Source: Salinicola halophyticus
Lineage (GTDB): Bacteria > Pseudomonadota > Gammaproteobacteria > Pseudomonadales > Halomonadaceae
Length of the DNA: 64,000 nt
Direction: 5' to 3'
Assembly: GCF_003206695.1 (NCBI RefSeq)
Contig: NZ_PZJN01000003.1
Coordinates: 393,323-457,322, forward strand
Numbering within the stretch: the first letter of the stretch is position 1; each line of letters starts with the position of its first letter. This document shows, piece after piece, positions 19,868 to 28,150 of this stretch. Both the position numbers and the translations under genes were made by a program. The notes beneath the pieces are model-generated. The model was not told where the DNA came from, did no database searches, and saw only the letters and a list, made by a program, of their open reading frames with translations.

Positions 19868-20323
19868 TTGGCCAACAGACCCGCCATGCAGATGCTTCGA
19901 GATCTTGCGCAGCGCAGCAGCGACAAGGCCGTCGAGACTCTTGGCCACCTGCAGCGCCAGCAGCAGGAGGCTCAGGATCAGCTGGCTCAGCTTCAGCGCT
20001 ATCGCGACGAGTATCAGCGCAAGCTGCACGACAGCCTGACGCAAGGCGTCTCTTCCAGCCAGTGGCGCGACTATCAGCAGTTCATCGGCTCGCTGGATAA
20101 CGCGATCGAGCAGCAGCAGCGCCGGCTCGGCGAGCAGCAATCGCGTGTCGAGAACGGCAAACAGCACTGGCAGGGCGAGCATCGCAAGCTCAACGCCTAC
20201 GAAACGCTGCATAGCCGACGGCAGAGCGAAGCGGCCCACCAGCTGTCACGCCATGAGCAGCGCCACAGCGACGAGATGGCAGCGCAGTTGCGTCGTCGTC
20301 AACAAGATGGCGCGCATCGGTAG
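19868..20323 (+). CDS. fliJ: Flagellar export chaperone/stalk protein FliJ
   Basis: The coiled-coil stalk of the FliI ring; it also escorts export chaperones. At 151 residues it is nearly all helix, rich in Gln, Arg and Glu (QRQQQEAQDQLAQLQRYRDEY), as FliJ proteins are. It starts at TTG, supported by a near-perfect Shine-Dalgarno. A gap of 171 bp separates it from fliI and 90 bp separates it from fliK. Sequence conservation in this family is weak, so position in the operon is a large part of the call. Confidence 0.9.
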   Translation: MANRPAMQMLRDLAQRSSDKAVETLGHLQRQQQEAQDQLAQLQRYRDEYQRKLHDSLTQGVSSSQWRDYQQFIGSLDNAIEQQQRRLGEQQSRVENGKQHWQGEHRKLNAYETLHSRRQSEAAHQLSRHEQRHSDEMAAQLRRRQQDGAHR

Positions 20324-20413
20324 CCGGCTGTTCGCAAGACGGGTTCCGGTTCTCGTGTCCGGTGCCACTCTGCATCGAAAAACTTAACGATAATCACTCT
20401 GGCGCCATCGTCC

Positions 20414-21940
20414 ATGGAACTCTCCTCTCTTACCGCTGCGACGTCCTCCTCTTCGGCGCGAAACACCGACGCCCGGAGCAGTGCATCCTCGAACTCGGCC
20501 AACGCGCCGTTCGCCGACGTCATGCAGCGCACGGCGAACGCCGAAAAGCCGCAACGTTCCGTCGCCAGCAGCGAGAATCCAGCGCCGCATTCCTCGACAA
20601 TATCAACATCGGGCGCGAGTTCGCAGCCGGACACGAGCCAGGCGTCCAATGACCAGACGCCCTCAGGCCAGACGTCCATTGGAGAGAAGACGACAGCGCC
20701 CTCTTCGGCGGACGTGGCGACCTCGCGAACGACGCAGGAATCACGGCAGGCGCAGGGCGGCTCTCAGGGATTCGACCCGGCCTCCACGGACGCGCAGCAA
20801 ATTCTGCAGTCGCTCGAGACGGGCGACATGGCCGGGCTTCACGCCGCGCTCGAAAAGCTGGCAGGCGGCAAAGAGAGTGGTAACACAGCATCCGATACCG
20901 CGGCGGCCGACGATGATTCGCCAGCGCCCGACGCCCAGGGGCTTGCCGCGCTCTTCGCCGCCCTGCCCCTGAACATGACATCGGCGGGTTCGATGCCGAA
21001 CGGCGTCGGCAATACCGCTGGCGGATCGACCGCAACCCAGGCCGCGCTCCAGCGGACCGGGTTGGGGGCGCCCACAGGCCATGCCGGCGAGCTCGCGAGC
21101 ATCGCCCAGAAGGTACTGGCTGCGGCGAGCCAGCAGCCGGGCGCATCGACTCGCGTCAACGCCGGTTCCCAGGCCGCAACCGGGGACGCCTCGTCGGATC
21201 TCGACGGCAAGCCGGGATCACTGGGCAACCTCGTGCCGGGCAATCTCGTTCCGGGTAATCTCGCGCCGGGCACTGGCACGTCATCGGGTCAGCCCATGCC
21301 GCAGGGCGATTTGACCGCGGGTGACAGGCTCGATGCGACGTTGGCGAGCAATCGCGACTTCGGCAATCTGAATTCGGGCGCGTCACCCGGCGATCGTCCC
21401 GATCCCGGTTCACTGGCCAGCCTGACCGCCTCGCTCTCGAATGCCACCGGCGCTTCCACTCCGGCGGCATCGGCAGCGCCGGCCGCCATCACCACCGCCG
21501 TTCAGTCGCCCCAGTGGCCGGCCTCTTTCGGCCAGCAGGTGCTGCAGATGCATCAGCGCGGTGATCAACAGATGTCGCTGAGACTTCACCCTCAGGATCT
21601 GGGGCCGCTGAGTGTCACGTTGACGGTTCAGGATCAACAGGCCCAGCTCCAAATCCTCTCGGCTCATGCGCCGGTCCGGGCGGCGGTCGAGGCGGCGATC
21701 CCCCAGCTTCGCCAGGCGTTGGCCGATAGCGGCATCGCCTTGGGTGAAGCGATGGTCGGTGATCAGGGGTTATTTCAGCAAAACCAGTTTCAGGATCAGT
21801 CTTCCGGCGATGATCGGCGGCGAGGCGCTTCGGTTCCCGGCGGCGCACTGCTGACCGCCGCGCCCATCGATACCGGCGACGAGTCCGTTCTCCGTCAGGT
21901 CGACCTCAGGTCGAATGGCAATATCAGCCTTTATGCCTAG
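20414..21940 (+). CDS. fliK: Flagellar hook-length control protein FliK
   Basis: Secreted molecular ruler that ends hook growth and switches export to filament substrates. At 508 residues it has a long low-complexity Ser/Thr/Ala/Gly N-terminal ruler region (1-350). The conserved C-terminal Flg_hook domain lies at about 370-460 (MSLRLHPQDLGPLSVTLTV, then AHAPVRAAVEAAIPQLRQAL). A 15-bp repeat inside the ruler encodes NLVPG units. Ruler length sets hook length, so repeat gain or loss here could have a structural effect. Confidence 0.94.
   Translation: MELSSLTAATSSSSARNTDARSSASSNSANAPFADVMQRTANAEKPQRSVASSENPAPHSSTISTSGASSQPDTSQASNDQTPSGQTSIGEKTTAPSSADVATSRTTQESRQAQGGSQGFDPASTDAQQILQSLETGDMAGLHAALEKLAGGKESGNTASDTAAADDDSPAPDAQGLAALFAALPLNMTSAGSMPNGVGNTAGGSTATQAALQRTGLGAPTGHAGELASIAQKVLAAASQQPGASTRVNAGSQAATGDASSDLDGKPGSLGNLVPGNLVPGNLAPGTGTSSGQPMPQGDLTAGDRLDATLASNRDFGNLNSGASPGDRPDPGSLASLTASLSNATGASTPAASAAPAAITTAVQSPQWPASFGQQVLQMHQRGDQQMSLRLHPQDLGPLSVTLTVQDQQAQLQILSAHAPVRAAVEAAIPQLRQALADSGIALGEAMVGDQGLFQQNQFQDQSSGDDRRRGASVPGGALLTAAPIDTGDESVLRQVDLRSNGNISLYA
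21223..21267 (+). repeat. In-frame 15-bp tandem repeat in fliK
   Basis: Three units at 21223, 21238 and 21253 (GGGCAACCTCGTGCC, GGGCAATCTCGTTCC, GGGTAATCTCGCGCC) encode GNLVP, GNLVP and GNLAP in the ruler region of the hook-length protein. Confidence 0.92.
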
Positions 21941-21956
21941 CCGGCGCTGCCGATAA
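21930..21956 (+). promoter_or_regulatory. Possible sigma-28 promoter upstream of fliL
   Basis: GCCGATAA at 21949-21956 is the full sigma-28 -10 element. Fifteen bases upstream lies TTTA, a poor version of TAAA. It sits at the fliK/fliL boundary, where a 230-bp gap suggests a separate promoter. The same octamer also occurs by chance in coding sequence (2854, 7673), so this is tentative. Confidence 0.35.
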
Positions 21957-22040
21957 TACGGGTGGCGATTGGCGAACGTTCGCCGCGACATCACGCCATC
22001 ACTACGCTATGCGACGGCATTGGCAACCCATGCCTCCCCT

Positions 22041-22074
22041 TTCGATTCCGGGGCATGTTCGATTCCGGGGCATG
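22041..22074. repeat. Perfect 17-bp tandem duplication between fliK and fliL
   Basis: TTCGATTCCGGGGCATG occurs twice head to tail (22041-22057, 22058-22074). CCCCTTTC just before and GAAAGGGG just after could pair and put the duplication in a loop. It lies in the presumed fliL leader. Confidence 0.9.
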
Positions 22075-22170
22075 AAAGGGGAAGTTGGCAAGTCGCAAGG
22101 CGTCTTTTCCAGCGATCGTCACGAGCCCTCGCCCCGCATAATCCGCAGCAACTTTCCGAGATGATCCGTA

Positions 22171-22653
22171 ATGGCAGAAGCAATGTCCGCACCCCGTAAA
22201 AGCCGAACCCTGATGTTGGTGGGACTATTGATCGTTCTGCTGGCGGTAGCCAGCTCGGTCGCCGTCTATTTCTATCTCGATGCCCGCGGTGGCAGCGATA
22301 CCACCGACGTCGTCGAGGACGAGCCGGTCGAACCGCCGGTGCCGATCTTCGTCACCATCCAGCCGTTCACGGTCAATCTGCAGAGCGATTACGGTGATCG
22401 TCTGCTCTACGTGGGTCTCTCACTGCGCGTCGACGACCAACGAACCCGTGATTTCCTCGAGCAGCACATGCCGGAAGTCCGCAGCCGGCTGCTGATGCTG
22501 CTTTCCGGCAAGAGTGCGGAAGAGCTGATCAAGCCCGAAGGCAAGACCCGGATAAAGCAGCAGATTCTCGGTCTGTTCGACGAGCCGATCACCACGCCGC
22601 AGCCCCAGTTATCCATCGATGACGTGCTGTTTTCCGATTTCATCGTGCAGTAA
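22171..22653 (+). CDS. fliL: Flagellar basal body-associated protein FliL
   Basis: Single-pass inner-membrane protein around the stator units that modulates torque. At 160 residues it has a membrane helix at about 14-36 (MLVGLLIVLLAVASSVAVYFYL). A Glu/Pro-rich linker leads to the conserved periplasmic domain (FTVNLQSDYGDRLLYVGLSLRV) ending in VLFSDFIVQ. ATG 22171 is followed by a second possible start at 22183 (MSAPRKSR). It opens the fliLMNOPQR group. Confidence 0.95.
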   Translation: MAEAMSAPRKSRTLMLVGLLIVLLAVASSVAVYFYLDARGGSDTTDVVEDEPVEPPVPIFVTIQPFTVNLQSDYGDRLLYVGLSLRVDDQRTRDFLEQHMPEVRSRLLMLLSGKSAEELIKPEGKTRIKQQILGLFDEPITTPQPQLSIDDVLFSDFIVQ

Positions 22654-22671
22654 GCGGACGCCAGGCCAATC

Positions 22672-23682
22672 ATGTCCCAAGACGATTTACTGTCGCAGGA
22701 AGAGATCGACGCCCTTCTCAACGGGGTCAGCGGCGGCGACGACGACAAGCCGGCCGACGATTCCCAGAGCGGCCGTCAAACCCGACCGTTCGACCCGGCC
22801 AACCAGCACCGGGTCATTCGCGAGCGACTGCAGGCGCTGGACATCATCAACGAGCGTTTCGCGCGTCTCTTTCGGATGGCGCTGTTCAACCTGATACGAC
22901 GCAGCGCCGACATCACCGTGTCCGGCGTGCGCTATCAGAGCTACAGCGAATTCGCGCGCAATCTGCCGGTGCCCACCAATCTCAACCTGATCAGCCTGAA
23001 GCCGCTGAAGGGCACCGCTCTGCTGGTGTTTCCGCCGGGCCTGGTATTCATGGTGGTGGATAACCTGTTCGGCGGCGACGGTCGATTCCTGACCAAATCC
23101 GATGGCCGGGAATTCACCGCCACCGAGCAGCGCATCATTCAGCGCCTGATGTCCTTGGCGCTGGAGGGCTACGAGGACGCCTGGAAATCGATCTATCCGC
23201 TGGAGATCGACTACATGCGCTCGGAGATGCAGGTCCGTTTTGCCAATATCACCAATTCGCCCAACGAGATCGTCGTCAACAGCACGTTCCATCTCGAGGT
23301 CGGCAACCTGGCCAGCGACTTCAATATCTGTATTCCGTTTTCCATGATCGAGCCGATCCGGGACATTCTATCCAGTCCGATCGGCGCCCTGGACAGCGAC
23401 GACACCCAGTGGGAGTCGCGGATGGCCGGCGAGATCAAGCAAACCCAGGTCGAACTGATCGCCGATTTCGCCGAGATACCTTCCACCATCGGTGACGTGC
23501 TGGCACTGGAAGTCGGCGACATTCTGCCCATCGATCTCCCCAAGACTCTCGGCGTGCGCGTCGACGGCGTTCCGGTCATGGCCTGTGAATACGGTACCCG
23601 GCATGGCCAGCGCGCCCTGCGGGTGAAGCATCTTATCGACCATGGTACGTACTCCGCCATGAAGGACTTTGACAATGAGTGA
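22672..23682 (+). CDS. fliM: Flagellar motor switch protein FliM
   Basis: C-ring subunit that binds phospho-CheY. The N-terminal CheY-binding peptide is clear (DDLLSQEEIDALLNGV, residues 3-18). The CheC-like middle domain contains LKGTALLVFPPGLVFMVVDNLFGG, and the C-terminal SpoA domain ends near residue 330. At 336 residues it has normal length. It overlaps fliN by eight bases. Confidence 0.97.
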   Translation: MSQDDLLSQEEIDALLNGVSGGDDDKPADDSQSGRQTRPFDPANQHRVIRERLQALDIINERFARLFRMALFNLIRRSADITVSGVRYQSYSEFARNLPVPTNLNLISLKPLKGTALLVFPPGLVFMVVDNLFGGDGRFLTKSDGREFTATEQRIIQRLMSLALEGYEDAWKSIYPLEIDYMRSEMQVRFANITNSPNEIVVNSTFHLEVGNLASDFNICIPFSMIEPIRDILSSPIGALDSDDTQWESRMAGEIKQTQVELIADFAEIPSTIGDVLALEVGDILPIDLPKTLGVRVDGVPVMACEYGTRHGQRALRVKHLIDHGTYSAMKDFDNE

Positions 23683-24220
23683 CGATCAAAAACCGGGATC
23701 CCAGCAGGGAGCTTCCGATAACGCAAGCCAGGAAGATGCCGAAGATCTCTGGGCGGCAGCCATGGCGGAACAGGGCGTCGAGCCTGAAGCCACCGAGCCC
23801 AACGCCGTCGAGTCCAAAGCCGCCGAGTCCAACGCTCACAAGGCCGCGCCCAAGGGACCTGCCCAGCCTACCGCCACCGCGAACTCAGGCGAGTCCCGAG
23901 CCGCCGATATCGGCGTGTTCCAGTCCTTCGATCAAGGCAGCGACAACGCGCGCCAGACGCGGGATCTGGGCGTCGTCATGGATATCCCGGTCAAGCTGTC
24001 GGTGGAACTGGGACGAACGCGCATCACCATCAAGCAGCTGCTGGAGCTGGCCCAGGGTTCAGTGGTGGAACTGGATGGGTTGGCCGGTGAGCCGATGGAC
24101 ATTCTGATCAACGGCTATCTCATCGCCCAGGGCGAAGTGGTCGTGGTGGAGGACAAGTACGGCATCCGCATCACCGAGATCATCACGCCGTCCGAACGCG
24201 TCCAAAAACTGAATCGATGA
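23675..24220 (+). CDS. fliN: Flagellar motor switch protein FliN
   Basis: C-ring base component that docks FliH-FliI. The C-terminal SpoA domain is intact (MDIPVKLSVELGRTRITIKQLLEL, then EVVVVEDKYGIRITEII). The 100-residue N-terminal part is longer than in E. coli FliN (137 residues total, 181 here) and holds an in-frame 15-bp repeat rich in Ala, Glu and Asn. The ATG at 23675 has GAAGGA eight bases upstream; the TTG two codons earlier is less likely. Confidence 0.95.
   Translation: MSDDQKPGSQQGASDNASQEDAEDLWAAAMAEQGVEPEATEPNAVESKAAESNAHKAAPKGPAQPTATANSGESRAADIGVFQSFDQGSDNARQTRDLGVVMDIPVKLSVELGRTRITIKQLLELAQGSVVELDGLAGEPMDILINGYLIAQGEVVVVEDKYGIRITEIITPSERVQKLNR
23789..23833 (+). repeat. In-frame 15-bp tandem repeat in fliN
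   Basis: Three units at 23789, 23804 and 23819 (GCCACCGAGCCCAAC, GCCGTCGAGTCCAAA, GCCGCCGAGTCCAAC) encode ATEPN, AVESK and AAESN in the N-terminal linker. Confidence 0.92.
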
Positions 24221-24651
24221 AAGACGACACCTTCCAGCAGGCAGCCCACGCGGGCGGTGAAGGGATCGGTCTGCTGATGATCGGCAAGACGGCCATCTCG
24301 TTGCTCGTGGTCATCGCGATCATCCTGGGTTGCGCCTGGCTGCTGAAGCGCCTGGGGCCCAATCGTCGCGCAGGAACGCAACATCTGCGGGTCGTGGCGA
24401 GCACGCCCGTGGGCCAACGCGAGCGCGTGGTGATCGTCGAGGTCGCCGATCGCTGGCTGGTGCTGGGTGTCGGCGGCGGCCAGGTGACCAGGCTGGATAG
24501 CATGGATCCGCCTACCCCGCCCGCCGTAGACCCCGCGGCGTCACCGCTGCCCGGCTCATTCGCCAGCCGTTTCGGGCAGGCGCTCAAGCACAACGCACGA
24601 GACTCCCTGAAGCGCCGGAGCTCGCGGGACGGTGGCGGGGTCGACTCCTGA
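24217..24651 (+). CDS. fliO: Flagellar export gate assembly protein FliO
   Basis: Inner-membrane helper that stabilises FliP during gate assembly. At 144 residues it has one membrane helix at about 22-45 ([26 protein letters not shown]), then a small cytoplasmic domain with [22 protein letters not shown], the recognisable FliO core. ATGA overlap with fliN and one-base TGATG overlap with fliP. Confidence 0.93.
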   Translation: MKDDTFQQAAHAGGEGIGLLMIGKTAISLLVVIAIILGCAWLLKRLGPNRRAGTQHLRVVASTPVGQRERVVIVEVADRWLVLGVGGGQVTRLDSMDPPTPPAVDPAASPLPGSFASRFGQALKHNARDSLKRRSSRDGGGVDS

Positions 24652-25484
24652 TGGCCATCTTCGGCGCAGTGGTCGCCGCCCCGCCCGCCGGCATCATGGC
24701 TACGCGCATCGCCGCGGCGAGACGGGGCTATCGTCAATGCCGTGGCCTGGTCGTGACGCTGGTGGCACTAACAGCGTTGACGGCCAGTCACGGGACTCTC
24801 GCACAGGCGCTCCCGGGCATCATCAGTGAACCGATGCCGGACGGTGGGCAACGCTGGTCGTTGAGCCTGCAGACGCTGCTATTTCTGTCGTCGCTCGCCT
24901 TTCTGCCGGCGATGCTGCTGATGATGACCTGCTTCACCCGGATCATCATCGTGCTGGGCCTGTTGCGCACCGCCATGGCCACGCCGTCCGCGCCGCCCAC
25001 CCAGGTGCTGCTGGGGCTCGCCCTGTTCCTGACCTTCTTCATCATGTCGCCGGTGCTGGACCGGGTGTATGACGAGGCTTGGCAACCGTTCTCGGCCGAA
25101 CAGATCTCGCTGGAGGAAGCCCTCGACCGGGGTAGCCAACCCTTTCGCGAGTTCATGTTCGCGCAGACGCGCCAGGCCGATCTGGCGATGTTCGCCCGGA
25201 TTGCCGATGTCGGTGAGATGCAGGGCCCGGAAGACGTGCCGATGCGCATCCTGGTTCCCGCTTACGTGACCAGCGAACTGAAGACGGCGTTCCAGATCGG
25301 CTTCACGATCTTCATTCCGTTTCTGATCATCGATCTGGTCGTCGCCAGTGTGCTGATGGCACTGGGGATGATGATGGTGCCACCGGCGACGATTTCCCTG
25401 CCCTTCAAGCTGATGCTGTTCGTCCTCGTCGACGGCTGGCAGCTGCTGATCGGCTCGCTGACCCAGAGCTTCTATCTTTCTTGA
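24651..25484 (+). CDS. fliP: Flagellar export gate protein FliP
   Basis: Core of the export gate; five copies form the FliPQR pore. The start [12 protein letters not shown]... precedes a signal-like hydrophobic stretch (about 34-55). The FliP core follows: [25 protein letters not shown], the periplasmic [17 protein letters not shown], and the last helices ending [16 protein letters not shown]. At 277 residues it is slightly longer than E. coli FliP (245) because of a long n-region; ATG 24696 is an alternative start. Confidence 0.95.
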   Translation: MAIFGAVVAAPPAGIMATRIAAARRGYRQCRGLVVTLVALTALTASHGTLAQALPGIISEPMPDGGQRWSLSLQTLLFLSSLAFLPAMLLMMTCFTRIIIVLGLLRTAMATPSAPPTQVLLGLALFLTFFIMSPVLDRVYDEAWQPFSAEQISLEEALDRGSQPFREFMFAQTRQADLAMFARIADVGEMQGPEDVPMRILVPAYVTSELKTAFQIGFTIFIPFLIIDLVVASVLMALGMMMVPPATISLPFKLMLFVLVDGWQLLIGSLTQSFYLS

Positions 25485-25520
25485 ACGGCTGGCGGCGTCG
25501 TGGGTTGGCCGCCATCGCAC

Positions 25521-25528
25521 GGAGGTGA
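25521..25528 (+). promoter_or_regulatory. Strong Shine-Dalgarno of fliQ
   Basis: GGAGGTGA is placed six bases (from GGAGG) before GTG 25532 and decides that start. Like fliJ, a weak start codon is paired with a long anti-Shine-Dalgarno match. Confidence 0.8.
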
Positions 25529-25531
25529 ACA

Positions 25532-25801
25532 GTGTCCCCGGAAATGGTAATGAGCATGGCCTATCAGGGCATGAAAGTGACCCTGATGATGGCCGCCCCG
25601 CTGCTGCTGACCGCGCTCCTGATCGGCCTGCTGGTCAGCCTGTTTCAGGCCGCGACCCAGATCAACGAAATGACGCTGTCGTTCATTCCCAAGATCCTGG
25701 GCGTCTTCGCCATGTTGATCGTGTCGGGAGCGTGGATGATTCAGCTGCTGGTCAATTTCACCCGGGAGCTGCTGCAGAATATTCCCATGATGGTGAGCTG
25801 A
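25532..25801 (+). CDS. fliQ: Flagellar export gate protein FliQ
   Basis: Small two-helix gate subunit, 89 residues, the standard length. It begins SPEMVMSMAYQGMKVTLMMAAPLLL and contains GLLVSLFQAATQINEMTLSFIPKI, the family hallmark. It starts with GTG after GGAGGTGA. It is 47 bp from fliP and 16 bp from fliR. Confidence 0.97.
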   Translation: MSPEMVMSMAYQGMKVTLMMAAPLLLTALLIGLLVSLFQAATQINEMTLSFIPKILGVFAMLIVSGAWMIQLLVNFTRELLQNIPMMVS

Positions 25802-25817
25802 GGCGGCAACGCCCGCG

Positions 25818-26609
25818 ATGATCGACATCACTTCCGCCCAGTGGCTGGGCTGGCTTCAGCTGTTCTTCTGGCCCACGGTGCGCATTCTTGCCTTCTTCAT
25901 GGCCTCGCCGCTATGGAGCCTTCCCAGCGTGCCGACCCCGGTCAAGGCGCTGTTTGGTGCCAGCATTGCCATCGCCATTGCTCCGACGCTGCCGCCGATG
26001 CCGGGGATTCCGCTGTTTTCGCTGGAAAGTTTCGGTCTGATGCTGCAACAGATCCTGATCGGCGTTGCCATGGGGCTGGTACTGCGGGTGATGATCGCCG
26101 TGGTACAGACGGCCGGTGAATTCATCAGCATGCAGATGGGGCTGGGGTTCGCCACGTTCTATCAGCCGGATGCCGGCACCAACACGATGGTGCTGTCACG
26201 CCTGCTGGAGGTGGTGACGCTGCTGATGTTCCTGGCCATGAACGGGCATCTGGTCACCATCGAAATCCTGGCCTGGACGTTCGAGATGTTGCCGATCGGG
26301 TCGACCTCGATCGATGCCAGCTTCGCCGAGACGCTGGCCCGCTGGGGCGGCACGATCTTCTCTTCCGGCCTGCTGATGGCTATCCCCATCATCACCGCTC
26401 TGCTGCTGATCAATCTTTCGCTGGGGATTCTCAACCGCGCCTCGCCTCAGCTGTCGATCTTCTCGGTGGGCTTTCCCATGACCTTGACCGCTGGCCTGGT
26501 GCTTATCACTGCCTTGATTCCGGATCTGGGTGGTTTCTGGAGCGACCTGTTCAATACGCAGCTCCGTTTCATGCAGGGCATGATCGAGCAGATGGCCGGC
26601 TCGTCCTGA
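25818..26609 (+). CDS. fliR: Flagellar export gate protein FliR
   Basis: Polytopic gate subunit completing the FliP5Q4R1 complex. At 263 residues it has six hydrophobic segments and conserved AEFISMQMGLGFATFYQPD and NRASPQLSIFSVGFPMTL. It is the last gene of the fli run. There is no flhB fusion, and flhBA are not in the window. It converges with flgL 227 bp away. Confidence 0.96.
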   Translation: MIDITSAQWLGWLQLFFWPTVRILAFFMASPLWSLPSVPTPVKALFGASIAIAIAPTLPPMPGIPLFSLESFGLMLQQILIGVAMGLVLRVMIAVVQTAGEFISMQMGLGFATFYQPDAGTNTMVLSRLLEVVTLLMFLAMNGHLVTIEILAWTFEMLPIGSTSIDASFAETLARWGGTIFSSGLLMAIPIITALLLINLSLGILNRASPQLSIFSVGFPMTLTAGLVLITALIPDLGGFWSDLFNTQLRFMQGMIEQMAGSS

Positions 26610-26672
26610 CTCGGTGGCTGGGTGATTCGAGGGTAAAGCCCGGCATCGACATTCGGTTTCGCGTCAGCCCGC

Positions 26673-26717
26673 GCTTTTCGATCCCTGACGTGCTTCGACC
26701 CTGACGTTTTTCGACCC
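26673..26717. repeat. Degenerate 16-17 bp tandem repeat between fliR and flgL
   Basis: About three copies of TTCGACCCTGACGTTT-like units (TTCGATCCCTGACGTGC, TTCGACCCTGACGTTT, TTCGACCCATT) in the convergent gap. Confidence 0.7.
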
Positions 26718-26742
26718 ATTCGCGTTGCATGACACTCGAACG

Positions 26743-26782
26743 AAAAAGAGAGGCGCATCCGGATGGATACGCCCCTCTCTCG
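26743..26782 (-). terminator. Rho-independent terminator of the flg operon
   Basis: Read on the minus strand, GAGAGGGGCGTATCC pairs with GGATGCGCCTCTC around the loop ATCC, with a two-base bulge and one G-U pair, followed by TTTTTCG. It lies 55 bp after the flgL stop. Confidence 0.75.
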
Positions 26783-26836
26783 TGTCGTGCCCACCGATCG
26801 ACCCCGGCCTGGCCCGCCTAACATGGACACCGAATC

Positions 26837-28051
26837 TCACATCAGATCGAACAGCGAGGTCCCCTGTAGATCGACGAAGGCTTTCTGCGACGCCTGCAAC
26901 CCTACCTGACGTAGCACGTAGTCGGAAATGGCGGTGGTGTAATCCAGATCGATCAGATCGCTCTGGGTCTGGGTGTAGCTGATTTTACGGTCGCTACCCA
27001 CGGTGTCGAGGGTGTCCAGCTCGTTGAGCCGCGCCCCGACGGATGCACGCACGGTCAGCACGTTGTCCAGCGCGTTGTCCATCTCCCGACTGGAGGTCGA
27101 CAGCGTATTGGCGAAAGCCGCTTTGTCGGCGTCGGAATCGAGCGGATTCTCCAGCGCCGAGAGCATGTTCTCGAAGGTAGTGAAGACGTCCGGATCCATG
27201 CTCTGCGCCGTACCCACCGCGAGCGAGTCGCCGTCCTCGGGCGCGCCTTCCAGCGTCAGACGGACACCACCGAATTCCAGCGTGGCGCTGGAGCCGTCAT
27301 AGGTGCCCGTTGTGCCATCTTCAGGGCCACCACTGATCGTATACTCGAACGTCCCGTCACCGTTGTCACCGAACGAGATGGCGTAGCTGTCGCCATAGCC
27401 ATCGGCGGTGGTGTCGGTGACCTGCGGGCCAGTGAAGGTGAGGCTGCCGGCATTACCCGCGTCGGCCTTGGCCACATAACCGGACCCGGCAGCGACGGTC
27501 TGGAAGACGTCGGTGCCGGTATTGCCCACTTCCATCAGCCGCGAGGAGTCGACCTTCTGCTGACGCACCTGGTCGGAACCTTCGTACTGCACCGCGCCGG
27601 AGGCATCCTTGACGAACGGTGCGGCCCCATCCTGATAGCCACCGAAGAGATGGCTGCCGTTACCGTCGGTGGAGTTCGCCTGGCCCAGCAGTGCCTCGTA
27701 GACGCCACGCAACTCCGTGGACATCGACTGCCGGTCGGCATCACTCAGCGTACCGTTGCCGGCTTGAACCATCAGCTCCTTGGCCCGGGTCAGGGAGTCG
27801 GAAACGCTATTGAGAACGCTCTCCTCCTGGCTCAGGGAGTTACGCACGGTCACGCGGCTATCGCTCTGCTGGCTATTGCTGGCCAGCGACTGCGAGACGC
27901 CGACGGCACGCGAGGCGGCCTGCGGGTCATCGGACGGACGCACGACGCGCTTACCGGACGCGATCTGTTCGCCGACGTCCATGAAGGCGCTCTGCTGGCG
28001 GTTCATCGAGCTGACACTGCGCTCGAACATCATTACGGTGCTGACACGCAC
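26837..28051 (-). CDS. flgL: Flagellar hook-filament junction protein FlgL (HAP3)
   Basis: Second junction protein between hook and filament, exported by FlgN-assisted secretion. At 404 residues it has a flagellin-like N-terminus (MRVSTVMMFERSVSSMNRQQSAFMDVGEQIASGKRV, with VRPSDDPQAASRAV) and a conserved C-terminal helix ending LQGTSLFDLM. A Gly/Asp/Thr-rich central domain is exposed. It is last in the minus-strand flg operon, 99 bp after flgK. Confidence 0.95.
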   Translation of the reverse strand: MRVSTVMMFERSVSSMNRQQSAFMDVGEQIASGKRVVRPSDDPQAASRAVGVSQSLASNSQQSDSRVTVRNSLSQEESVLNSVSDSLTRAKELMVQAGNGTLSDADRQSMSTELRGVYEALLGQANSTDGNGSHLFGGYQDGAAPFVKDASGAVQYEGSDQVRQQKVDSSRLMEVGNTGTDVFQTVAAGSGYVAKADAGNAGSLTFTGPQVTDTTADGYGDSYAISFGDNGDGTFEYTISGGPEDGTTGTYDGSSATLEFGGVRLTLEGAPEDGDSLAVGTAQSMDPDVFTTFENMLSALENPLDSDADKAAFANTLSTSSREMDNALDNVLTVRASVGARLNELDTLDTVGSDRKISYTQTQSDLIDLDYTTAISDYVLRQVGLQASQKAFVDLQGTSLFDLM

Positions 28052-28150
28052 GGCACTCTCCTCGATGATGCCTCGATGGCGCCACGATAAAAGGCGCGAT
28101 CAATAGCTGTTCAATAACGACGCTTCACAATCACGACGTTCGGCGGCTTT

